Origin: Pseudomonas cremoricolorata
GTDB lineage: Bacteria > Pseudomonadota > Gammaproteobacteria > Pseudomonadales > Pseudomonadaceae
Reading direction: 5' to 3'
Length of the DNA stretch: 64,000 bases
Assembly: GCF_000759535.1 (NCBI RefSeq)
Contig: NZ_CP009455.1
Location: 1,922,001 to 1,986,000, forward strand
In this document: piece by piece, positions 57,881-64,000 of the stretch
Position numbering within the stretch: the first letter of the stretch is position 1
How the letters are laid out: each line of letters starts with the position of its first letter
Notes under the pieces: model-generated
What the model was told of the DNA's origin: nothing
The model's database searches: none
What the model saw: only the letters and a program-made list of their open reading frames with translations
Translations under genes and position numbers: made by a program

Positions 57881-58564
57881 TCACCAGGTGAGGGTTTCAC
57901 CGCGGTAGTCGACGAAGCGCAGCCCTGGCACGCCGCGGTGTGCGTCGATTTGCTCGAGCAGGCCTCGCGTGCTGGTGAGCACATCGATCTCGGCATTGTC
58001 GCCGCCCATGGCCGTCTTGACCCAGCCCGGATGCATCGCCAGCACGGCAAGATCAGGGCGCTGAGCTTGGACCACGAAGCTGTTGATCATGGAGTTGAGC
58101 GCGGCTTTGCTGGCCTTGTACAAGCAGATTTCGCCGCCATCGGGGCTGGCTACGCTGCCCAGGCCGGAGCTCATGAAGGCCAGCACGCCGCTGTCCCGGC
58201 GAACGAGGCCAAGCAGACGCTGCGCGACGCGAATCGGTGCCACCGCGTTGGTCATGAACAGCTCGCCGACGTCCTTGAGCTGCACGCTGCGCGGGTCCTG
58301 GGGCAGCGGCCCCATTACGCCGGCATTGATGAACAGCAGGTCGAACGTGCGACCCTGTAGTCGCTCGGCCAGTGCCTCGAGTTGGCTAGCGTCATTCATC
58401 TCCAGTGTTTCTACGGCCACGCCCGGGACAGCTTCGAGCGCTTCAGCCTTGTGCGGATCACGCACCGTGGCGGTGATCTGCCAGCCAGCCTCGCTCAGTC
58501 GCTCGACCAGGCCGAGCCCAAGGCCGCGTGAAGCGCCGATGATGAGTGCGGATGGGTTGGACAT
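57881..58564 (-). CDS. Short-chain dehydrogenase/reductase
   Basis: NAD(P)-dependent oxidoreductase of 227 residues. The cofactor motif is GASRGLGLGL near residue 10, then NAGVMGP, and the active-site YKASK. It belongs to the C-factor-like SDRs; the substrate is unknown. GGAG lies seven bases before the ATG. A 404-base region rich in DnaA boxes separates it from the next gene upstream. Confidence 0.88.
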   Translation of the reverse strand: MSNPSALIIGASRGLGLGLVERLSEAGWQITATVRDPHKAEALEAVPGVAVETLEMNDASQLEALAERLQGRTFDLLFINAGVMGPLPQDPRSVQLKDVGELFMTNAVAPIRVAQRLLGLVRRDSGVLAFMSSGLGSVASPDGGEICLYKASKAALNSMINSFVVQAQRPDLAVLAMHPGWVKTAMGGDNAEIDVLTSTRGLLEQIDAHRGVPGLRFVDYRGETLTW

Positions 58565-58612
58565 TGCGGTACTCCAGGAAGGTGACTGAGCGGTGCAGCA
58601 TAACGCACACCC

Positions 58613-58983
58613 TGTGGGAAATATCCACAGCTTGGGTAGGCTGCACCGTTACAGAGCTGCTGTGCAAAAAACGTACAGAACCCTGTAGGCCTTATGCGCT
58701 GTGGCTTGCAGCATGAGACGCACGGCTTATCCACAGACTGCTCCACACCAACTGTGTGCAACGCAATAGCGGGGGATAACCTGCCCACTCGGCATCGTCG
58801 AATTCACGTTCACAGGGGATAAGCCGTTGATAACCGGTGGATTGTTCACGGCTGATCGAGGGCTGGCTAAAAAATGACCAACTCCGCGCGCGCCTTGCCG
58901 CGCAAGGCCTTCACTCGGCTACCCCAAGGTTATCCACAGTCAGGCCCACAGCGATTGTGGGCAATCGTTCAACGAGGGATAAG
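58613..58983. other. Cluster of DnaA boxes upstream of the SDR gene
   Basis: Two perfect TTATCCACA boxes lie at 58727-58735 and 58930-58938. ATATCCACA (one mismatch) is at 58621-58629, overlapped by TGTGGGAAA on the other side. Degenerate GGGGATAA or GGGATAA words occur at 58771-58779, 58814-58822 and 58975-58983. The 404-base intergenic region (58565-58968) holds no credible gene. DnaA, the initiator, binds TTATCCACA; the cluster may titrate or reactivate it, or regulate the SDR gene. Confidence 0.65.
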
Positions 58984-59553
58984 AAGAATTCGCCCGCGGC
59001 TCAGATCGGCCAGTTGTTGCTGGAAGGGCGGTAGATGGGCGTCCGAAAACGCCAGGGTCAGATCGACGCCTTGCGCGGTGAATTGCTCATCGAGTAGCAC
59101 GCCGTCGATGTCGGCCAAGCGCAACTTGACCAATGCCAGCTCGCTGAAGCTGCAACTGCAGGTGAACTCGCTGCGTTGGATCAGTGCACGCTTGGCCGCC
59201 TGTTGCAGGCACTTGTTGGCACCGCCGCCGTAGGCTCGAGCCAGGCCGCCCGTACCCAGTTGTATGCCGCCATACCAGCGGATCACCAGCACCACCACCT
59301 GGTCGCAATCCTGCGTCTCGATCGCGGCCAGGATCGGCCGGCCGGCCGTGCCGCCGGGCTCGCCATCGTCATTGCTGCGGTACTGGCTGCCGATTTTCCA
59401 CGCCCAGCAGTTGTGCGTGGCCGCCAGATCGCTGTGGGTGGTTATGAATTGCATGGCCTGGTCCGCGCTGTCGATGGGCGCAGCCAGGGTGATGAAACGG
59501 CTCTTGCGGATTTCTTCGCGAAATTCGCACGGCTCAAGCAGGGTAGAGGGCAT
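58969..59553 (-). CDS. IMPACT/YigZ family protein
   Basis: Protein of 194 residues with the IMPACT N-terminal fold. The signature SNDDGEPGGTAGRPIL is complete and RWYGGIQLGTGGLARAY follows. A C-terminal ferredoxin-like domain completes it. Members are linked to translation regulation; the precise bacterial role is unclear. It starts eight bases after the TetR-family gene and has a weak ribosome site, which suggests coupling. Confidence 0.9.
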   Translation of the reverse strand: MPSTLLEPCEFREEIRKSRFITLAAPIDSADQAMQFITTHSDLAATHNCWAWKIGSQYRSNDDGEPGGTAGRPILAAIETQDCDQVVVLVIRWYGGIQLGTGGLARAYGGGANKCLQQAAKRALIQRSEFTCSCSFSELALVKLRLADIDGVLLDEQFTAQGVDLTLAFSDAHLPPFQQQLADLSRGRILLIPR

Positions 59554-59561
59554 AGATCACG

Positions 59562-60224
59562 TCAGGCGGGCAGGCGCACGCCACAGCCTTTGAGAATGAT
59601 GTGGATAAGCGTGTCGCTGGCCTGTTGCATGTCTTGCTTGGTCAGGCGGCTGCGACCGGTGACCTGGCAGATCTGCGTGGCGAAGTCGGCGTAGTGCTGG
59701 GTGCTGCTCCAGAGCAGGAAAATCAGGTGCACCGGGTCGACCGCGTCCATTTTGCCGGCCGCGGTCCAGGCTTCGAACACGGCAGCGCGACTGCGGAACC
59801 AGACCCGGTAATCGGCAGAGAAATACTCGCTCAGGCATTCGCCGCCACTGATCACTTCCATGGCGAAAATGCGCGAGGCCTGGGGGTTGCGCCGCGAGAA
59901 CTCCATCTTGGTACGAATGTAGGTGCTCAGCGCCTCGGCAGGGTCGTCGTCCACGCTCAGGGCGTTGAAGGTGCTGTCCCACAGCTCGATGATGTTGCTC
60001 AGCACCGCGATGTACAGGCCCAGCTTATTGGTGAAGTAGTAGTGCAGGTTGGCCTTGGGCAGTTCGGCCTTGAGCGCGATGGTGTTCATGCTGGTGCCCT
60101 TGAAGCCATGCCGGGCGAACTCATCCTCGGCCGCCTGAATGATGGCGCGTTCGTTCTGCTGGCGAATGCGACCGGCGGGCTTGCCTGAGGCGGGGAGGCG
60201 GTGGGCGGGAACTTCAAGGCTCAT
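59562..60224 (-). CDS. RutR-like TetR regulator
   Basis: Regulator of 220 residues. Helix-turn-helix in DEFARHGFKGTSMNTIALKA and the LHYYFTNKLGLY helix. The C-terminal domain shares with E. coli RutR the patterns KMEFSRRNPQASRIFAMEV and LIFLLWSSTQHYADFATQI. RutR senses uracil and thymine; the similarity suggests a nucleobase-type ligand, which fits the nearby purine deaminases, but targets are not known. Confidence 0.85.
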   Translation of the reverse strand: MSLEVPAHRLPASGKPAGRIRQQNERAIIQAAEDEFARHGFKGTSMNTIALKAELPKANLHYYFTNKLGLYIAVLSNIIELWDSTFNALSVDDDPAEALSTYIRTKMEFSRRNPQASRIFAMEVISGGECLSEYFSADYRVWFRSRAAVFEAWTAAGKMDAVDPVHLIFLLWSSTQHYADFATQICQVTGRSRLTKQDMQQASDTLIHIILKGCGVRLPA

Positions 60225-60295
60225 GGACGATTCCGTGCAGGTCGGGTGAAACGGATTGTCGGACAGATTACCTGCCTGTGCATCCCTGACAACCC

Positions 60296-61213
60296 TTAGC
60301 GGGTCGTTGCCAGGCTATCGATGAAGCTTTCCAGCACCAGGTTCGGCCGCCGGCCTTTGCGCGTCACCCAACTCAGGCTCAGGTCGTGGAAGCGTTGCTG
60401 GGGTTTGAGCGCGCGCAAGCGGCCTTGCTGCACCCAGAAACTGGCGTAGTGGTCGGGCAGGTAGCCAATGTAGCGCCCGGTCAGGATCAGGAACGCCATG
60501 CCTTCACGGTCTGATGCGCTGGCGGTGCAATGCAGCGCCTGATAGCACGCCTGAACCTCGGCCGGCAGGCGGAAGGTCGGCGCGATGGCGTCCTGGCTGT
60601 CCAGGCGTTGGTCGTCGATGCGTGCGTCCTCGGCGTAGAACAACGGGTGGCCCACCGCGCAGTAGAGCAGCGAGCGTTCGCTGTACAGCGGCTGGTAATC
60701 GAGGCCGGGCAGTGGCGTGGTCTGTGGCACGACGCCGATATGCAGGCTGCCGTCGAGCACACCTTGCTCCACTTGGCTGGGCGCGATCATGCGAATCTGG
60801 ATGCGCACATCCGGGCCGCGGTCCTTGAGCTGTGCCAGGGCGTGGGTGATGCGCATGTGTGGCAGGGTTACCAGGTTGTCGGTCAGGCCGATGTTCAGCT
60901 CGCCGCGCAAATGCTGGTGCAGGCCGTTCACTTCGGTACGAAATGTCTCTAAAGCGCCGAGCAACTGCAGCGCCGACTGGTACACCTCGCGACCTTCCTC
61001 GGTCAGGGAAAATCCTGCCCGGCCCCGCTGGCACAAGCGCAGGCCCAGACGCTGCTCCAGGTCTTTCATCTGCTGGCTGATGGCGGAACGGCCAATGCCG
61101 AGCACGTTTTCTGCCGCAGAAAAACCGCCGCATTCGACTACGCTGCGGTAAATCTTCAATAAACGGATATCGAAGTCGCTGACCTGTGCCAGTGGGTCGG
61201 GGCGTCGGCTCAT
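60296..61213 (-). CDS. LysR family regulator, divergent from bauA
   Basis: Regulator of 305 residues: N-terminal winged helix (LLKIYRSVVECGGFSAAENVLGIGRSAISQQMKDLEQRLG) and a periplasmic-binding-like effector domain. It is transcribed away from bauA across 120 bases that contain a dyad, the classic layout for a LysR activator of the neighbouring operon. Beta-alanine or a derived metabolite is a likely inducer. Confidence 0.9.
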   Translation of the reverse strand: MSRRPDPLAQVSDFDIRLLKIYRSVVECGGFSAAENVLGIGRSAISQQMKDLEQRLGLRLCQRGRAGFSLTEEGREVYQSALQLLGALETFRTEVNGLHQHLRGELNIGLTDNLVTLPHMRITHALAQLKDRGPDVRIQIRMIAPSQVEQGVLDGSLHIGVVPQTTPLPGLDYQPLYSERSLLYCAVGHPLFYAEDARIDDQRLDSQDAIAPTFRLPAEVQACYQALHCTASASDREGMAFLILTGRYIGYLPDHYASFWVQQGRLRALKPQQRFHDLSLSWVTRKGRRPNLVLESFIDSLATTR

Positions 61214-61273
61214 AAGTTTAGTCCGCTACTGCCTGAGCTTTAGAAAAGCAGGATTTTCCAGACTTTATCGACG

Positions 61274-61289
61274 TGCCAGTTTAGTGGCA
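61274..61289. promoter_or_regulatory. Dyad in the LysR-bauA intergenic region
   Basis: TGCCA and TGGCA arms are separated by six bases (61279-61284), 60 bases before the bauA ATG. It is the only clear palindrome in the divergent region and a candidate for the LysR-protein site. Confidence 0.5.
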
Positions 61290-61333
61290 ACCACACCTGC
61301 ATCGTTGTTTGATCGTCTTTTGAGGAATCACCG

Positions 61334-62680
61334 ATGAACATGCCCGAAACCGCCCCTGTCGGCGTCGCCAGCCAGCTCAAGCTGGATGCTCACTGGATGC
61401 CCTACACGGCCAACCGCAATTTCCACCGCGATCCGCGTCTGATCGTGGCGGCAGACGGCAATCATCTGGTGGATGACAAGGGCCGCCGGGTGTTCGACGC
61501 ACTGTCCGGGCTATGGACCTGCGGCGCCGGTCACACCCGCAAGGAAATCACCGACGCGGTCACTCGCCAGTTGGCGACCCTCGACTACGCCCCGGCCTTC
61601 CAGTTCGGCCATCCGCTGTCGTTCCAACTGGCCGAGAAAATCACCCAGTTGACCCCAGGTGAGCTGAACCATGTGTTCTTCACCAACTCCGGTTCCGAGT
61701 GCGCCGACACTGCGCTGAAGATGGTCCGCGCCTACTGGCGCCTCAAGGGCCAGGCGACCAAGACCAAGATCATTGGCCGCGCCCGCGGCTACCATGGCGT
61801 CAACATCGCTGGCACCAGCCTGGGTGGGGTCAACGGCAACCGCAAGATGTTCGGTCAGTTGCTCGATGTCGACCATCTGCCGCACACCGTGCTGCCGGTC
61901 AATGCGTTCAGCAAGGGCATGCCCCAGGAAGGCGGTATCGCCCTGGCAGATGAAATGCTCAAACTGATCGAGCTGCATGATGCGTCCAACATCGCCGCAC
62001 TGATCGTTGAGCCGCTGGCAGGTTCGGCCGGCGTACTGCCGCCACCGGTGGGTTACCTCAAGCGGCTGCGCGAGATCTGCGACCAGCACAACATTCTGCT
62101 GATCTTCGATGAGGTCATCACAGGCTTCGGTCGCATGGGCGCAATGACCGGCGCCGAAGCGTTCGGTGTGACCCCTGACCTGATGTGCATCGCCAAGCAG
62201 GTCACCAACGGCGCCATTCCGATGGGCGCAGTGGTTGCCAGCAGCGAGATCTACCACACCTTCATGAACCAGCCGACCCCCGAGTACGCCGTGGAATTCC
62301 CACACGGCTATACCTACTCAGCGCACCCGGTGGCCTGCGCGGCGGGCATCGCGGCGCTCGATCTGCTGCAAAAGGAAAACCTGGTGCAGGCTTCGGCCGA
62401 GCTGGCGCCGCACTTCGAGACCCTGCTGCACGGCATGAAAGGCAGCAAGAACGTCGTCGACATTCGCAACTACGGCCTGGCCGGCGCCATCCAGCTCGCC
62501 GCGCGCGACGGGGATGCCATCGTGCGTCCTTATGAGGTGGCCATGAAGCTCTGGCAGGCAGGTTTCTACGTGCGCTTCGGCGGCGATACCTTGCAGTTCG
62601 GCCCCACCTTCAATACCCAGCCGCAGGAACTCGACCGCCTGTTCGATGCGGTGGGCGAGACCCTCAATCGGGTCGACTGA
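61334..62680 (+). CDS. bauA: Beta-alanine--pyruvate aminotransferase
   Basis: Class III PLP transaminase of 448 residues, converting beta-alanine plus pyruvate into malonic semialdehyde plus alanine. PLP lysine is K288 in CIAKQVTNGAIPMGA; LIFDEVITGFGR contains the pyridine-binding Asp. Near-identical to the P. putida omega-amino acid:pyruvate aminotransferase known for its structure. GAGGA lies seven bases before the first ATG. The next gene oxidises its product. Confidence 0.96.
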   Translation: MNMPETAPVGVASQLKLDAHWMPYTANRNFHRDPRLIVAADGNHLVDDKGRRVFDALSGLWTCGAGHTRKEITDAVTRQLATLDYAPAFQFGHPLSFQLAEKITQLTPGELNHVFFTNSGSECADTALKMVRAYWRLKGQATKTKIIGRARGYHGVNIAGTSLGGVNGNRKMFGQLLDVDHLPHTVLPVNAFSKGMPQEGGIALADEMLKLIELHDASNIAALIVEPLAGSAGVLPPPVGYLKRLREICDQHNILLIFDEVITGFGRMGAMTGAEAFGVTPDLMCIAKQVTNGAIPMGAVVASSEIYHTFMNQPTPEYAVEFPHGYTYSAHPVACAAGIAALDLLQKENLVQASAELAPHFETLLHGMKGSKNVVDIRNYGLAGAIQLAARDGDAIVRPYEVAMKLWQAGFYVRFGGDTLQFGPTFNTQPQELDRLFDAVGETLNRVD

Positions 62681-62747
62681 TCCAGCCGTTTCGACACGGG
62701 CGCCATCGCAGGCGCCCGCATCTTCCTTATTGTCCATGGAGTTTTGC

Positions 62748-64000
62748 ATGAGCACCGTTCAGCACTTGATCGACGGCCAGCTGGTGTCCAGCGGCGAGCG
62801 CACTGCCGATGTCTTCAACCCTGCCACTGGCCAGGCCACGCGCAAGGTCGAGCTGGCCAGCCGTGCCACCGTTCAGCAGGCCATCGACTCGGCCGCCGCC
62901 GCGTATCCAGCCTGGCGCAATACGCCCCCGGCCAAGCGCGCCCAGGTGATGTTCCGCTTCAAACAGTTGCTGGAGCAGAACGAGGCGCAGATCGCGCAAC
63001 TGATCAGCGAAGAACACGGCAAGACCCTCGAGGACGCTGCTGGCGAGCTCAAGCGCGGTATTGAAAACGTCGAGTACGCCTGCGCCGCCCCGGAAATTCT
63101 CAAGGGCGAGTACACCCGCAACGTGGGGCCGAACATCGACGCCTGGTCGGACTTCCAGCCACTGGGTGTGGTCGCCGGCATCACTCCGTTCAACTTCCCG
63201 GCCATGGTGCCGCTGTGGATGTACCCACTGGCGATCGTCTGCGGCAATGCCTTCATCCTCAAGCCGTCGGAGCGTGATCCAAGCTCGACCCTGTTCATCG
63301 CTCAACTGCTGCTGGAAGCCGGGCTGCCAAAGGGCATCCTCAACGTCGTGCACGGTGACAAGGAAGCGGTCGATGCCCTGATCGAGGCGCCGCGGGTCAA
63401 GGCCTTGAGTTTCGTAGGCTCGACGCCGATCGCCGAGTACATCTATGCCGAAGGCACCAAGCGCGGCAAGCGTGTACAGGCACTGGGCGGGGCGAAGAAC
63501 CACGCGGTGCTGATGCCCGATGCCGACCTGGACAACGCGGTGAGCGCGCTGATGGGCGCGGCCTACGGCTCGTGCGGCGAGCGCTGCATGGCGATCTCGG
63601 TCGCAGTGTGTGTCGGTGACCAGGTAGCCGATGCCCTGATTGCCAAGCTCGAGCCGCAGATCAAGGCGCTGAAGATTGGTGCTGGCACCTCCTGCGGCCT
63701 GGACATGGGCCCGCTGGTAACGGCGGCTGCGCGCGACAAGGTCGTCGGCTATATAGAAGAAGGCGTCGCGGCAGGCGCCAGGTTAGTGGTCGATGGCCGC
63801 GGCCTGCAGGTGGCGGGGCACGAGCAGGGCTATTTCCTCGGTGGTACCTTGTTCGACCAGGTCAGCCCGGAAATGAGCATCTATAAAGAAGAGATCTTCG
63901 GCCCGGTGCTGTGCGTGGTGCGCGTGCAGAGCCTGGAGCAGGCCATGCACCTGATCAACGATCACGAATACGGCAACGGCACCTGCATCTTCACCCGCGA
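62748..64000 (+). CDS. mmsA: Methylmalonate/malonate-semialdehyde dehydrogenase (CoA-acylating), 3' end outside window
   Basis: Oxidises malonic or methylmalonic semialdehyde to acetyl- or propionyl-CoA with NAD and CoA. Open for 417 codons with no stop until the edge; the family is about 500 residues, so roughly 80 are missing. Landmarks: NAD-binding GVVAGITPFNFP, FVGSTPIAEY and catalytic C280 in GERCM. GGAG lies seven bases before the ATG, 68 bases after bauA, so the two form the bauA-bauC type operon for beta-alanine use. Confidence 0.95.
   Translation, partial: MSTVQHLIDGQLVSSGERTADVFNPATGQATRKVELASRATVQQAIDSAAAAYPAWRNTPPAKRAQVMFRFKQLLEQNEAQIAQLISEEHGKTLEDAAGELKRGIENVEYACAAPEILKGEYTRNVGPNIDAWSDFQPLGVVAGITPFNFPAMVPLWMYPLAIVCGNAFILKPSERDPSSTLFIAQLLLEAGLPKGILNVVHGDKEAVDALIEAPRVKALSFVGSTPIAEYIYAEGTKRGKRVQALGGAKNHAVLMPDADLDNAVSALMGAAYGSCGERCMAISVAVCVGDQVADALIAKLEPQIKALKIGAGTSCGLDMGPLVTAAARDKVVGYIEEGVAAGARLVVDGRGLQVAGHEQGYFLGGTLFDQVSPEMSIYKEEIFGPVLCVVRVQSLEQAMHLINDHEYGNGTCIFTR

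Noticed and set aside
58565..58983. The DnaA-box cluster as the chromosomal replication origin
   Set aside because: No dnaA, dnaN, rpmH or gidA nearby, no clear AT-rich unwinding element, and only two perfect boxes.

Overview
The window reads as a stretch of a fluorescent Pseudomonas chromosome, most likely the P. putida group. The grounds are high GC with strong third-position GC, a gene order known from Pseudomonas (retS-purD-purH-fis-dusB; aroQ-accB-accC; a chemoreceptor and gcbA near dsbD; yciH-speA), a cueA-cueR overlap of the P. putida type, REP elements of the GCCGGC / CGCGGCTAAAGCCGC type, and bauA-mmsA at the right edge. No rRNA, tRNA, CRISPR array, phage or insertion sequence was found. 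Genes are densely packed with many ATGA overlaps.

Layout. 1-9937 (minus): retS, purD, purH, fis-dusB, a zinc-ribbon/DUF3426 membrane protein and prmA. 10117-14031 (plus): a lone 1304-residue toxin-like protein set between prmA and the fatty-acid genes. 14086-16466 (minus): accC, accB, aroQ. 16645-22219 (minus): dsbD, a CtpL-like chemoreceptor, and the diguanylate cyclase gcbA. 22513-26762 (plus): a DUF2333 gene with a one-base frameshift, a Nudix hydrolase, yciH and speA. Then come a MATE transporter (minus), an alpha-2-macroglobulin lipoprotein and pbpC (plus) flanking a small membrane protein, a REP pair, a pprB/fppA pair without the rest of a Flp-pilus locus, two DUF4136 lipoproteins, cmoM and a MazG-like pyrophosphohydrolase. 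40124-43769 is a MaoC / long FabG / thiolase set arranged as the mycobacterial htdX-fabG4-fadA2 set. Next are cytochrome b561 with a TetR regulator, two tandem dCache chemoreceptors, a copper regulon (cueR, copA, a periplasmic protein, copZ) with two CueR operators, a Bcr/CflA transporter, an ArsR-like regulator, adenine and 8-oxoguanine deaminases, an SDR, a DnaA-box-rich intergenic region, an IMPACT-family protein, a RutR-like regulator, and a LysR regulator divergent from bauA-mmsA, the last cut by the window end.

How the genes work together. Housekeeping blocks cover purine synthesis (purD, purH), the committed step of fatty-acid synthesis (accB, accC), shikimate metabolism (aroQ), polyamine synthesis (speA), translation and RNA modification (prmA, dusB, yciH, cmoM), copper export, purine-base salvage and beta-alanine catabolism. 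Lifestyle control comes from RetS, GcbA and PprB.

The strongest candidate for something new is the 1304-residue protein. Its last ~190 residues carry a Thr-Cys-His arrangement with exactly the spacing of the CheD chemoreceptor deamidase (T1118, C1124, H1141), joined to a large toxin-like body with hydrophobic segments. Second is the ~370 bp DnaA-box cluster upstream of the SDR gene, a possible DnaA-titration or reactivation site. All assignments come from reading the sequence; no database search was run.
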